Assembly (NCBI RefSeq): GCF_021869535.1
Contig: NW_026262668.1
Span: 21,023,732-21,087,731, forward strand
Length of the DNA stretch: 64,000 bases
Reading direction: 5' to 3'
From: Mytilus californianus
Lineage: Eukaryota > Mollusca > Bivalvia > Mytilida > Mytilidae
In this document: one piece after another, positions 1 to 11,290 of the stretch
Layout of the letters: each line of letters begins with the position of its first letter
Position numbering within the stretch: position 1 is the stretch's first letter
Notes under the pieces: model-generated
Told to the model about the DNA's origin: nothing
Database searches by the model: none
Seen by the model: only the letters and a program-made list of their open reading frames with translations
Translations under genes and position numbers: made by a program

Positions 1-25
1 AATAATTGCAGTCTTGGATATATGT

Positions 26-42
26 TATATATATATATATAT
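26..42. repeat. (TA)n microsatellite
   Basis: A pure TA dinucleotide run of 17 bases inside AT-rich sequence at the window edge. Bases 60-678 that follow hold only AT-rich sequence with short A runs and no coding signal I can support. Confidence 0.85.
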
Positions 43-679
43 TGTTTTGTTTTGTCTCTATATTTATAATTATTTTCTAATCAAACATATATTTATTTTC
101 TATATTATTATGCTTATGCAGAGAGGAAAAATAAAAAAAAATATTTCTGTAATTATAACCACGAATACTAGTAATATAATCTCTTAAGAAAGACAAGAGT
201 ACAAGTCGGGGAGCACTAATTACATGTAAAATATAAGGGTTGTTTATTACAGATAAAATATGTAGATTACAAAGAGGCCATATATTTTCTTGAGGAGTGT
301 TTTATACTCGACACCATTCAGCCTTGTATAATGAAACATACGTGGTTTGATATAATTATGTAAATACGCTAATATTAACAGTTCGTAAAATAACAAAATA
401 AAAAAAGAATAAACAATATAAAATAATAAATCATGAAAGGTAAGAACGACATCCGGTATTTTTTGTTTCCAATAATAAATACAATTTACAACAAGAAATA
501 GATAATAAATCAAACAGAAAGAAAATTGAAAACATGAACGAAGAAAAAGATAAAATTAGAAAATAAATAAATAACTCAAATAACTAAATAAAACAAATTA
601 ATAAATAAACTTAACAAATAAATTATAGAATAATAAATAAATTAGAGAACTAAATTTAATTTGATCTACATAAGTAGAT

Positions 680-867
680 AGAGCTGTCAAAAACTGTTTT
701 AGAGATAGAACTGTAAGAATTTGGTCTAAGTTAGAATTGTTAGAATCAGTTCAGGGTAGAACCCTCCGAATCATTTCTATAATAGAACTGTCCGAAGCTG
801 TTCTAGTTTAGAACTGTCCAAATATATTTAGATTAGAACTGTTCAAAACTGTTCTTAGGTAGTAAAG
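680..867. repeat. Degenerate 25-26 bp tandem repeat (TAGAACTGT motif)
   Basis: The motif TAGAACTGT, or a near variant, recurs at about 706, 732, 757, 783, 809 and 834, giving a period of 25-26 bp. A more diverged unit precedes it near 680. A sub-motif like AGCTGTTCT sits between the repeats, so the unit is roughly TAGAACTGTCCGAAGCTGTT plus a short spacer. It lies just upstream of the exon at 986, probably inside the preceding intron. Confidence 0.7.
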
Positions 868-985
868 TTTATGTCAGAAACTGTATTTAAGGTGTCTGGA
901 GAACTGGTCTGATTGTTGTTTATGCTGAATATTTTTGTTTTCATTCAGACATATACTTAGTATACTGTAACACTTATCATTACAG

Positions 986-1478
986 AGGAAAGCTGACATC
1001 AGCCATACAATTATGTGACGAAGCCTATAAAATATGTGTGGAATGTACACCGAGACATTTCTTTTTAAATGAGATTATATTTCTTCGATTCCATTGTCAT
1101 CTACCATCTAAAGACTTGGGAGCCGCAAAAGACGATTTCAAGAAGATGATGATCGATAGGAAACGTTATAGTCAGAACACGGAACGTGGCGAGCAGACGA
1201 TGCATATCTTATTTCACGCGCTGTTCCTGTATGACGAGGATGAATGGGATAATGCGTATAACGAGTTGCAGGTTGAGGTGCGTCGACTCAGAGATTTGGC
1301 GTTTAAATGTAACGATTTTGACAAATATTTGCATTTGTGTAGTAAGATCAACGACATATCTCATCTTTTCACTAGTAAGAGGGTAGATACAAACGATATA
1401 CACAAAATTAAATGTCAAGAACTTGTAAGACAGAACTGTAAATTATGTCCCCTTATAAATGTCGATTTACTGTCGTGA
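986..1478 (+). CDS. 3'-terminal exon of a helical-repeat (TPR-like) protein
   Basis: The reading frame is open from a plausible splice acceptor (pyrimidine-rich 'CTTATCATTACAG', ending at 985) to a TGA at 1476-1478. The frame reads through the acceptor with GKLTSAIQLCDEAYKICVE, which has the small/large residue spacing of a tetratricopeptide-type helix. Charged helical sequence follows (SKDLGAAKDDFKKMM, then DEWDNAYNELQVEVRRLRD). The C-terminal third is Cys-rich. No ATG opens the frame in a credible place, so this is read as the last coding exon of a gene whose other exons lie to the left of the window. A candidate AATAAA poly(A) signal is at 1562-1567. The exon is richer in G and C and in acidic and Gly codons than its surroundings, as real coding DNA should be. 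I do not recognise the protein; the TPR label rests on one helix pair only. A retained or pseudogenised exon is possible but no disabling change is seen. Confidence 0.72.
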
Positions 1479-1561
1479 CTATTGGAAAGTTTTACATGAT
1501 AGAGCTTAAGTAATCAAAAATGTTGGTGAGGCTTCTCATACAAATTACAAGAAAGGGCTGA

Positions 1562-1567
1562 AATAAA
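1562..1567 (+). promoter_or_regulatory. Candidate poly(A) signal AATAAA for the 986-1478 exon
   Basis: A canonical AATAAA hexamer 84 bases after the stop codon. Another A-rich AATAAA occurs near 1725. Either could serve, and sequence alone does not choose. From 1600 to 2234 I see only AT-rich non-coding sequence. Confidence 0.45.
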
Positions 1568-2234
1568 AAGACCGAAGGATGGCTATGTACAATAAGTGTA
1601 ATACCTTTATCATTCTGTATTAGGAACAATTACAATGGTATTTACAATTTTGGCACTGTAAACAGGAACAGGGTAGAATTATATAACTATGTACGGGATA
1701 GTTTGTTGATTTTGTTGTTTTAAAAATAAAAAGTAGGATACAATCTGGTAATGTTTAGCACAAATATCCCATACTATGTTACTGTGCCACCATATAGCAT
1801 ACTACCGTAAAAACAATTTATTAGGCTATTATGATCTAAAAAAAATTATTCTCTAGTATTTGATAACATTACCCCTCAAAATAATTCAATAAGATGAACA
1901 TATTCGTATAAATATTGTACCAAAATATTTTTTGGTAAGACTATTGCTTATAATAGGAATATCTCAAGTTGAGGCAAATTTGTCCTTTTGCAGTTTTTCC
2001 TTATGTTTAAAGACATAAGGAAACCTATGAAAAATATTCTTAATACTCGAAAACAAAGAGTTGTCTTTTTTATATATTTTGTATACATTTGTTATAAAGA
2101 CTTATACATGAATAACATACTGCGTGTTTTGTGTTTTGTTTTGTTTTCAAAGTTATAGTTTGTATTCGAAGCTATAAATTTCATTTATTTTAAGTATTAA
2201 AATGGATAAAATATGATATATATGTAGTATAAAC

Positions 2235-2991
2235 AAAGGAGAAGGTCCGGTAAGGGCTAATTGTGGCCTAAAATTTGAAATACATCTAATGAAAGATGTT
2301 TAACATTTTTTAAACACTTAAGTGTCTACTTCAGTCGATTCAATTGGTTTTTTGTAAAAGATTTGAATTGATTTGGTCATTAAAGACGCTCAAATTCAAG
2401 CTTGAATATGAAAAATCTATCAAATATGTTATAAAAAAAATGAAAATAACACGTTATAATTTTCATGCGTCCGAAGCGCTTTTCTGGATTTACCTCTATC
2501 AGGAACGCTCAAAGCCGAATACTTGAAAGCCAAGGATGTATAAGGACCGAAAACGTTGAAGCGCTATAAACCAAAAAGTACCTATAAAAGTACTAAAAGT
2601 ACGTAAAGTACTATAAAATGTCACTGTTTAGATGGTTTTTGTCTACAATGAAAGTGGCCGCATTCGTGCTCAGTCTCAACCTTTATATAGTATCATCAAG
2701 TACAACATATATTTAAGTATTAAGACTGAACACAAGTGCGGCCACTTCCATTTTCGACAAAAAACGTCTAAAAAATAGCACAAATGTTAAAATTGTGAAG
2801 ATTTCAGTAATTTTACATGAATTAATGATGCTAGCACCTGATGCATATGCATTGTATTGTCAAAAACAGCCACTATTTATGTAGCAAAAGTATTCTACTT
2901 TCCAATAAATAGCCAAAAGTTTACATTTTAACTAATTTGTAAAATGCTATATTTTGGGACCAGAAGGGGGTCTTACCGGGCCTACTCCTTT
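2235..2991. mobile_element. Foldback/MITE-like element with terminal and inner inverted repeats
   Basis: The left end (2235-2256, AAAGGAGAAGGTCCGGTAAG) matches the reverse complement of the right end (2969-2991, AAAGGAGTAGGCCCGGTAAG) with two or three differences. Inside lies a second inverted pair: 2628-2679 against 2720-2772, about 50 bp per arm around a 40-bp AT-rich loop. Its arms share AATG-AAGTGGCCGCA and CAGTCT. A related half copy in the other orientation sits at 40141-40455. There is no transposase ORF. The region about 2450-2620 looks like another nested dispersed repeat. This is best read as a non-autonomous foldback or MITE-type element. Confidence 0.6.
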
Positions 2992-3762
2992 CTGGTATAT
3001 TGGAAAGATTTTAGAGAAAATATACATATTCATAAATTGAAAGTAATTTTGAAATTCAAAAACAAATATTTAAAAACTAAAAGAAATTAGAATTGAGTGA
3101 AATGTACTTGTTTGTTTATATTGTTTATTTTTCTTTCTCATAGACGGCTGGTATGGCTCAAAAGTAAGAATAAATGTTCCTGTGTTATTAAGCATTTTTA
3201 AATAAAGATGGTCTGAGTGAGAATAGAAAATATCTCTGTCCATTTTCATCAATGCACGAACAGGTCAGGACCACTAGAACTTTGACGTCAATGCATGAAG
3301 TTGAACTAATAAAACATGCATTTTTCATTTTGAATTTCAAATTCGTACTAACTCAAATATTCCATCAAAATCTTGGAAAACCTAACCGCCTTAGTCTGTG
3401 TATGGTCTCGTCGTAGCTTGCTTGGCACGGTGTGGGTATGTTTGATCCCGCTCGGTTCAAACAAAAGACGTAAAATTGGTAAGTGTCCAGGTAGAGTGAA
3501 GTGTTAACGAGCAAACTAGCATGGAAATAATTCAACTAAGCGTCAGTCTAGTACAAATCATGGTTCAAATTAACATAATTTTAACATGCTCTGTTCCTGA
3601 ATATGTTTTTAATTTGTAATCAAGTACCGAAAAAAAATCAGATTTAATCTTACCATGACGGGTTGATTTTCTAATTATATCAATATATAAAATCAGATGC
3701 CTGTTTTTTGCTTATCATATGAAATGCAATGGAAAAGTTATAATTTGCAGTTGTCACTACAG
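2992..3762. other. Non-coding stretch with a weak tRNA-like segment
   Basis: No ORF here looks coding. At about 3388-3450 a GC-richer patch has TAGCTTGCTTGG followed some 25 bases later by GTTTGATCCC. These loosely resemble the A and B boxes of a tRNA-derived promoter, so a SINE head is possible, but I could not fold a cloverleaf. Confidence 0.2.

Positions 3763-3789
<27 letters not shown>
3763..3789. repeat. (TA)n microsatellite
   Basis: A pure AT/TA run of 27 bases. Confidence 0.9.
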
Positions 3790-3793
<4 letters not shown>

Positions 3794-3950
3794 TAAATGC
3801 ATAGTGTCTGTATGCTAAAAATGGTATTCAGGAATTATACTAAAGAGATAAGTAGATGATAATTCTTATACTTTAAATATTTCGTGTATTGTGATCATGC
3901 GTTCTTGTTTAATACCTATTAGATGGTAACACTTCTCGAAATGAGAGCTG

Positions 3951-4405
3951 ATTGTATATCATCTCACGAAAGCGGAGGGAATAAGGCGTCTGCAAATTGA
4001 TAATACTTCATGTGCATGGTATTTTCTAATAATAGTAAATAATTTATTGTAAGTCAAATAGAATTTTGTTCACTAAAGTTTGGGTTATAAAATGAGATAA
4101 AAACGGAATCGATATACCATTATAGTTGAAAATATTCATTAAAATCAGTCTGTTTCTAAGAATAAGGCCATGTGAATTGTATATCATCTGACAAAAGCGG
4201 CGGGGATAAGTCGGCTTCAAATTCATAATACTTCATGTGCATGGTATTTGCTAATATTAGTAAATCATCTATTGTAAGTCAAATAAAATTTGCTCACTAA
4301 AATTATTGTTATTTAAATGAGATTAAAGATTACGGAATCAATATACTATTATAGTTGAAAATATTCATAAAAATCAGTCTGTTTCTAAGAATAATGTCAT
4401 GTGAA
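3951..4405. repeat. Tandem duplication, about 225-bp unit, two copies
   Basis: The segment opening ATTGTATATCATCT at 3951 recurs at 4176. The copies share in order AAAGCGG, AATACTTCATGTGCATGGTA, the stretch ending TTGTAAGTCAAATA, and AATCAGTCTGTTTCTAAGAA. They differ by scattered substitutions and small indels, so the duplication is not recent. No coding content. Confidence 0.85.
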
Positions 4406-4704
4406 ATTTACAGACAGTAATTGCTTTGTACTTTAAACCCGCAGTTCATTCCAAATTATCGGTAAGACAAAAAAAGTAGGCTGGTTTCCTTCCTAGCAAC
4501 ATACGGGTATATGGGCTAATTAGATAAAAGACAGGGCATCAGTCGACAGACAAATGACTGGTGAAGTTTCTAACTTAACACATGACAAAACTTCCTTTCA
4601 ATTATGTTCTTCTTTGTCTTTGTTAAACCCATCTTATTGTTTGTGTTTACTCTGACTGTACTATATATATACCGGTATACATTGTTTTATTTGCTGTATA
4701 GGTG

Positions 4705-4916
4705 AAAAGTTAAATCACAAAAATTCTGAACTCCGAGGAAAATTCAAAACGGAAAGTCCCTAATCAAATGTCAAAATCAAAAGCACAAACACATCAAACG
4801 AATGGATAACAAATGTCATATTCCTGACTTGGTACATGCATTTTCTTATGTAGAAAATGGTGGATTGTACCTGGTTTCATAGCGCTAAACCTCTCACTTG
4901 TATGACAGTCGCATCA
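4705..4916 (-). repeat. Dispersed mussel repeat R4, reverse orientation
   Basis: Read on the minus strand it runs from GACTGTCATACAAGTGAGAG to TTTTCCTCGGAGTTCAG, the same order as the plus-strand copies at 11918-12125 and 21850-22068. It contains the short core CTGTACCAAGTCAGGA-like segment at about 4823-4838. A SINE-like or 3'-UTR-associated dispersed repeat; no coding potential. Confidence 0.75.
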
Positions 4917-4959
4917 AATTCCATTATATTGACAACGATGCGTGAATAAAACAAACAAA

Positions 4960-5284
4960 CATAATAGGTAAAAATGTCAAAATAGGGGTACAGCAGTCAA
5001 CACCGTGTCACAATCTTAATCACAACAAAAACAAACAATTTTTTAACAAAGAAGCACAAAAAAACATATATCACATTTAACAACCTCGTTCATTGCTTAC
5101 TTATTTTTGTATTTTATTTATGTATGCCAAATCAACCCATAAAGGATCGAGGGATTTTAAGCACTGGGACCGAATCGTAGTTTTAACATTAACTCTGGCG
5201 TAGAATCGCGTGTTTGACGTCAGAATGTAAACGTCACACAGGTAGAGATATAAAATAATTTTGTCGTTCAAAGTATGCAAAAAT
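4960..5284. repeat. Probable continuation of a dispersed mussel repeat
   Basis: The sequence around 'GGGGTACAGCAGTCAACAC' and the GC-richer block at 5145-5225 ('GGATCGAGGGATTTTAAGCA') look like a middle-repetitive element that I recognise only by familiarity. There is no second copy in the window to prove it. Confidence 0.3.
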
Positions 5285-5502
5285 TATAATAGAACAATAA
5301 CACAATGGCGGGATGTTTAAAGAGCAGAGACACGTCATATGTATCAAAGAAACATAAAAAGCCAAACGGACAAAGCACACAAGTAAAAATGAAAAATAAT
5401 ACAAACAACACAATGACGGGATGCATAAGTACAGAGCCACGTCAAATGTATATCACCAAAAACAGACCAAACAGTAAAAGTAATATTAATAAAGACAAAT
5501 AA
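5285..5502. repeat. 108-bp tandem duplication
   Basis: CACAATGGCGGGATG at 5301 and CACAATGACGGGATG at 5409 start two diverged copies, each continuing with AGAG(C)CACGTCA and ATAAAAAGCCAAACG-like sequence. The period is a multiple of three, so a short open frame spans both copies. I treat that frame as incidental. Confidence 0.65.
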
Positions 5503-5811
5503 AAGAACACTTAAACACGTTAATGAGATGACAAACAGCATCAGTACGCAGAATGACATTGTTGTATAGTTAATTCAATAATCAATTTCTGTTGCTATAT
5601 CTGAAAAAGTTATGAAAGTATGAAATTACCAGCTAAGTTACACAATTATATCTGTTATATATTATGTACATGTAAACGAGTCTATATTTGGTTCAAGATG
5701 TTGCAGGTTCAATCAAGTTTTTAGCTGCTCTCACATTTCATGTTTATATATCTGGACATTGCACATTTTCAATGATGTAGATATAAAGGAATCTCATTTT
5801 ATATACCACTT

Positions 5812-6473
5812 AACATAAAAATAAGAAGATGTGGTATGACTGCCAACGTGACAAATCTCCACAATAGATCAAATGACATAGAAGTTAACATCTATAGGTC
5901 ACAGTACGGCCGTCAACAATGAGCAAAACCCATACCGCATAGTCAGCTATAAACGGCCCCGAAATGACAAATGTAAAACAATTCAAACGAGAAAACTAAC
6001 GGCCTGATTTATGTACAAAATAATGAACGTAAAACAAATATTATAAACAGCAACAAACGACAACTACTGAACTACAGGCTCCTGACTTGGGACAGGCACA
6101 TACAAAATGTGGCGGTGTTAAACTAGATTCAAGGCGCCAACCCTCCCCTTACCTGGGACAGTGGTGTAACGGTACCACATAAGAACAAACTATAAAAATT
6201 AGTTGAAAAGGGCTATCAGATCGATACCAAGTAGAAAGACATCGAACAAAAAACACAGATCGGACGTGGCAATGTATTTATACATCCCCACAATATAATA
6301 GACATTAAGTACAGATATGAGAGTACTCGCAGTTACTGACAGCTAGTTCAAAGCCAATTACAACTAATAAACAAATGCATCTACGACTAAAGTATCAATA
6401 AAGTACACATCCAACATCCAATGGATTTAGTGTAAAGACGTCATTAACAGTCATGGAAAAACATGACCTTATG
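5812..6473 (+). repeat. Dispersed mussel repeat R1, near full length
   Basis: It starts AATAAGAAGATGTGGTATGA and runs through GTACGGCCGTCAACAATGAG, AGGCTCCTGACTTGGGACAGG, GGACGTGGCA and CTGAGAGTACTCGC-like blocks to GTGTAAAGACGTCATTAACA. The same blocks recur in the same order at 22868-23643, 29585-30170 and 53455-54060, with partial copies elsewhere. No ORF is conserved among copies and no terminal repeats are clear. A non-autonomous, SINE-like or composite dispersed element. Confidence 0.85.
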
Positions 6474-6475
6474 CA

Positions 6476-6795
6476 ATGCCTATCAGTTAATGTGAGAACG
6501 TATAGACCATATGGCAGATTATTACCTCCAAGTCTATCGGTTAATGTAAGAACATATAGACCACATGGCATATTATTCCCTCTAAGTCTATCGGTTAATG
6601 TAAGAACATATAGATCACATGGCAGATTATTCCCTCCAAGTCTATCGGTTAATGTAAGAACATATAGACCACATGGCAGATTATTCCCTCCAAGTCTATC
6701 GGTTAATGTAAGAACATATAGACCACATGGCAGATTATTCCCTCCAAATCTATCGGTAAATGTAAGATCATATCCATTGTAGCAGATTATATCAC
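6476..6795. repeat. 54-bp minisatellite (array I), about six units
   Basis: The unit begins CTATCGGTTAATGTAAGAAC, continues ATATAGACCACATGGCAGAT and ends TATTCCCTCCAAGT. It repeats head to tail with a few percent divergence, then fades through degraded units to about 6930. Because 54 is divisible by three, a 109-codon frame stays open, reading LSVNVRTYRPHGRLFPPS repeatedly. The array abuts the 3' end of the R1 copy at 5812-6473. Confidence 0.9.
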
Positions 6796-7244
6796 CAAAG
6801 TCTTTCTGTTAATGTAAAAACAAATAGACCATTGAGGTAAATTATACACTCTTAGTCTACCAGTAGTTAACGTAAGAACACATAACCATTTCGCAGAGTA
6901 TACCCTCGAAGGCTATCATAGAGAGGCGGAAGATATCAGAGGGATATTCAAACCCATATGTAGACGACACACTGACAACACCATTGCAATGAAAACGAAG
7001 AACGACCAAAAGACAAATAATAAATAAAGGATAAAACAGATACAGTTACATCTGCCTTTTATCTCGAATTACATCTCAAAATTGACAATAAGGGTCGGTT
7101 CAGAACAAAACTTTGAGACAACAGAGATAAAGACTGCTACCCAATTGTGAGCTTATCACTTCTATGTAGCAACATTCAAATAGCTCCTGCATATGTAGTA
7201 TATATCTCTCGAATGATACGATATTCCAAAGCATCATGATTTTC

Positions 7245-7715
7245 TTGTAAGAGGGTTGCCGCGTACAACGACGCTATAAAACCAAGGGTTCAAAGTGGTG
7301 AAGTTGAAATCATCCCCTCGAACGAGCGCCACCACGAATTGGTTGACCGTTATGGAATATCTGTTTCATAGATGACGACACATATGTTCCAATTGTGGTA
7401 AACACAATCTGTCATCTTTTCCTTGAATGTGACATCACCGAATTAGACTTATCACCAAGGTTGTGCTTTCATGAGCAACACGACGGTGCCATACGTGAAG
7501 CAGGATCTGCTTACCTTTCCGGAACACCTGAGATCAGCCCCGATTTTTGGTAGGTTTCGTCTTGCTAAGTCTTCAGTTCTCCATTTTGTGTTCTTATTCT
7601 GTTGTTTGTCTTTTTTGTCGTTGTTCGTTTTTTGCCAAGGCGTTGTCAGTTGTTTTTCGACTTATGAGTTTGATTATTGCTTTGGTAACTTCTGCCTCTT
7701 GTTTGAAGATAAGAA
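7245..7715 (+). repeat. Dispersed mussel repeat R5
   Basis: It contains CGAATTGGTTGACCGTTATG, GAGCAACACGACGGTGCCA and GGAACACCTGAGATCAGCCC, followed by a T-rich tract ending near CTTATGAGTTTGATT. I recognise this order as a very common bivalve repeat, but the window has only this copy, so the call depends on familiarity. The overlapping short ORFs are hydrophobic and T-rich and are not treated as genes. Confidence 0.5.
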
Positions 7716-8202
7716 TTCATGTTTTCGATTATTCACCTGTATTCAGCCAAACATTTGTATATGAATTCGAATAATCATCTTTTAAATCATCGTTTTCACT
7801 GAGTTTTTAACAAGATAATTTGACAAATCAGGAAAACTGACCTTCGAGTACAATAAATATTCATTGTCATATAAAGAGAAGGTATGCTTAGAGCCATTAT
7901 TTTGCCACTGAAATTTAAAAAAAAGTACAATCATGCCAGACTTTCTAATGTATGATATTTCAATTTATAAATGAACAGGGTAACGTTATCTGTACACTTT
8001 AGTGGAAAGTTCATTGGTTTCTTGGCATGTTGAAATTAGCATATTTGACAAAAAATGGCCAATTTACGCACAAGTTTTAGACAAAAATGATAGTAGAAAC
8101 ATATAAACACATATTTACGACTACACGCAATACACATTGTACCAAAATATCTTTTTGGGTAAAGCTGCTGCTCATGTCTAAATATTAATATTAAATAATA
8201 AT

Positions 8203-8357
8203 TTACCCTAACCTGGTACAGTAGTGAAACAGCACAACATAAGAATAAACTATAAAAAATCTGTTGTAAAAGGCTTTACTGATCAGATTGATACAAAGCA
8301 CAAAAACAACTAACAAAAACCATAAAGAATCAAAGTACAGATCTGAGAGTACTCAAT
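8203..8357 (+). repeat. R1 internal fragment
   Basis: It matches the R1 middle section: CCCTAACCTGG, AACATAAGAATAAACTATAA, and the end block AAGTACAGATCTGAGAGTAC. The start and most of the 3' third are missing. Bases 7716-8202 and 8358-9120 on either side show nothing recognisable. Confidence 0.7.
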
Positions 8358-9121
8358 TCTAAAAATGTAATATGTCAATTTTATAATCGGTTTTGATTTT
8401 TTAATTATGAAAGGCCAAAACAGAAGTGTTATTCTTTATTTTGGAGTTTTCCCGTTTAATTCATGGTTGTTTCTTATTTCGGCCGTCTATCAGTAAGAGT
8501 AATAAACAGACTTCTGTTTAACTAACTGTTATACAGTTTGTTTGCTTTTTATTCTGTGTATACTTTGTCTACCTATTTTTGTGATATGCTCTATTAAAAA
8601 TTAAAAACTGTCTTATTTCAAGGCACCAGATATTAAATCAAAAATCAAATATGTTTTATCGCCGTCAGATTTTTTTGCCAAAAACTGTTGGAATGGTACT
8701 TACATATATGTCTAATAGTTAATTAACAATATTTTAGCTTCATCTTGTAGACTATTCGCCTCGATCAGGATTAACTGAAATCGAATCATGTTTGACCCAA
8801 CCATATTCTTTATGTTCATGTCCCAAGTCATGACCATTTTATCCAGTGGTTGTCGTTGGTTTTATTTTGTAATATATATTTCCACGTTGAATTATTTAAG
8901 CATAAATCAGATCATTGTGTTTCTCATTTGAAGTGTTTCACATTTTGTCATACCAGGATTTTCATAGCTTTTCATTTCAGCTGAATTATAACAAATGGCC
9001 ATTCAAACAATCATAGTTTACAATACGGTATTGGTTTTGCTTATTGTTGAAGGCCATACGATGACCTATAATTGTTTAATTCCCCATCCTTTAGTCACTG
9101 GGATAGTTGTCTGCAAAAGTA

Positions 9122-9415
9122 TTATGTTTACCGTTAATCCATCTGTGTTTTATTTTCACCGTGAAATATAAATGTTTACCGTTAATCCATCTGTGTCATA
9201 TTGTCACCGTGAACTAGAAAGTATTATGTTTACCTTTAATCCATCTGTGTCTTATTGTCACCGTGAAATAGAAAGTATTATGTATACCGTTAGTTCATTT
9301 GTGTCTTATTGTCACCGTGTTCTAGAAAGTATTATGTTTACCTTTAATCCATCTGTGTGTTATTGTTGACCGTGAAATATAAATGTTTACCGTTAGTCCG
9401 TGGAATAGAAAGTTT
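9122..9415. repeat. 54-bp minisatellite (array II), first block
   Basis: The unit is about ATGTTTACCGTTAATCCATC, then TGTGTCTTATTGTCACCGTG, then AAATAGAAAGTATT. About five units are present, including one truncated near 9380-9410. The repeated peptide in one frame is 18 residues long (about MFTVNPSVSYCHRELESI), which keeps a 65-codon ORF open. Confidence 0.9.
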
Positions 9416-11017
9416 TGTAAGCCACCCGAGAGTACATACAAACACCCATGAAATGCAGTATCTGCTCCCTGGAGCACCTCATTTATGGTGTTTAAATATA
9501 GTTACTCTGTTTGGTTAATGTATGTGTATTAAACGGTTTCCTTTGTATTTGTTTGTTACTGTGCTATTTGTGTTACTAACGGCTTTCCATAGTTTTTAAT
9601 TTTGAACGAGCGTCCTCCAGCTCAAGTTAGTTTTACCAGTGTAAATGCATATTCCTTTTTATATGTATCCAAGATTGATAAAGATAGAATATCATTTCAA
9701 TGTTAACAGTTTTATTTGTGGAACTATTTAAAGATATTTGAATAAATAACGAACTTTGACAATTCTAATACTTGCATACAGTACAATATATCATAGTGCA
9801 TAGGAACTAAATTACGATCTAAATTCATATTTGTGGTGTCCGACGTGGTGGGAGATAGCTTACTGTACAAAAAGACGGCTACTAATATTCCATATTTTAT
9901 CCTAATGCTAACCTTAAGCTTGTTTTACTTCTTTGTTTATAATTTTAATGATAGTGAACTTTTTGAACTTGCCGCCAGCAGAACTTTGGGCTACCTGCCA
10001 TTACTGAATGCTCACGCGTTTATATACAAAAGTCATAAGTGTCACGTGAAATACTAATCCAATAGTTACTTGTCCTTTCCGGGAAGCCGGAACTTTACAA
10101 AATTACGATATTGAAAAACATAGAATTGAAATCATCTTGAGTTGTCCTTTGATTGTCCTTTAACATAAAACATTAAAACTAAACAATAGAGCTCATAATA
10201 TCAATAAAATAACTTGAAATATGCAATCGGAAACCATTGCGTGCGCATTAATTTAGCAGACGATATTCGCAAGTACATAGAAGTAAATAACATAAAACAT
10301 AGTTCATCACAACCATCTAAATATTTACAATATATTTGTGTTCGGCAGGGTATAACCATAAAATATTAAATGTGTGGTATTTAAAATACAATATTAAATC
10401 AATTGTCCAGGGAACGAATTGGTATTAAGAGAGATAAAATCAACGTTTCATTCCCCACAAAATGGCAGACGGCAAAATCGCCGGTCAGTAAACAATTGCA
10501 GTTAAAGTATTATTTCCCTATGTATACCAGGCATATCAGACGTTTGAATATGAATATTTGGTTACCAGAAATGATCCTTAATACGGGAATTACATGATAT
10601 ATAGCATGAAGAAGGAAACCCATGAGTAATTACATACATTCCCTGCCGTAACACTTGTACACCAAAATAATGTAAACAATGATAAACTCATTTCAAATTC
10701 CAGAGCTTTCACAAAAAATCAGTTGCTTTACTGGATATATATCACCCTAGTACCAACATATGTACACACCTAACTTGTAAAACTATGTTTTGGCTAATGA
10801 AATGCCTCCCCCTGTAATTTATTGGCAAAAAGTGAAACTTTGGCCTGTGAAATCCATAAAAATAGTAAATTAATGCCATATCTTTGATTACAAATGTAAA
10901 ATGTTTCACTTGCTCGCTGTCAAGTTACTATGCGTAAGAACACAACCGTTAAATTACAAAGATAATATTTCTGTTTCTGAATTTATAATTTCATAAGAAG
11001 TATTTCCAATGCCTTAC
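9416..11017. other. Unassigned non-coding stretch between two minisatellite blocks
   Basis: AT-rich sequence with several frames of 60-75 codons but no domain, codon bias or splice context to support any. I see no recognisable repeat here. It separates two blocks of the same 54-bp satellite, so it may be a later insertion into one longer array. Confidence 0.4.
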
Positions 11018-11290
11018 AGTATTATGTATACCGTTAGTCCATCTGTGTCTTATTGTCACCATGAACTAGAAAGTATAGTGTTTACCTTTAATCCATCTGT
11101 GTCTTGTTGTCATCGTGAAATATAAAGTTTACCGTTAATCCGTGAAATAGAAGTATTATGTTTACCGTTAATCCATCGGTGTCTTATTGTCATGTTTACC
11201 GTTTGTCCGTGAAAAAGAAATATGAAATTGTCACTGTGAAATGGAAAGTACTATGTTAACCGTTAATCTATCTGTGTTTTATTGTCACCT
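11018..11290. repeat. 54-bp minisatellite (array II), second block
   Basis: It uses the same unit as 9122-9415 (TATACCGTTAGTCCATCTGTG, TTGTCACC-TGAACTAGAAAG) but is more degraded, with shortened units of about 40-45 bp towards the right. About five partial copies. Bases 11291-11917 hold no supported gene. Confidence 0.85.

Noticed and set aside
3388-3450. tRNA gene or SINE head
   Set aside because: Weak A- and B-box-like words only. I could not form acceptor and anticodon stems, so it is noted but not called.
5305-5502. 65-codon ORF starting MAGCLKSRDTSYVSK
   Set aside because: It spans a diverged 108-bp tandem duplication inside repeat-like sequence; the frame is an effect of the period.
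6453-6782. 109-codon ORF with repeated LSVNVRTYRPHGRLFPPS
   Set aside because: It is kept open by the 54-bp minisatellite period. No start context, splice signal or non-repeat coding sequence supports it.
7471-7774. Two overlapping hydrophobic ORFs
   Set aside because: They fall in the T-rich part of a dispersed repeat; the hydrophobicity is a by-product of T-rich codons.
9172-9369. 65-codon Cys-containing repeat ORF
   Set aside because: Translation of a 54-bp tandem array; neighbouring units carry indels that break the frame.
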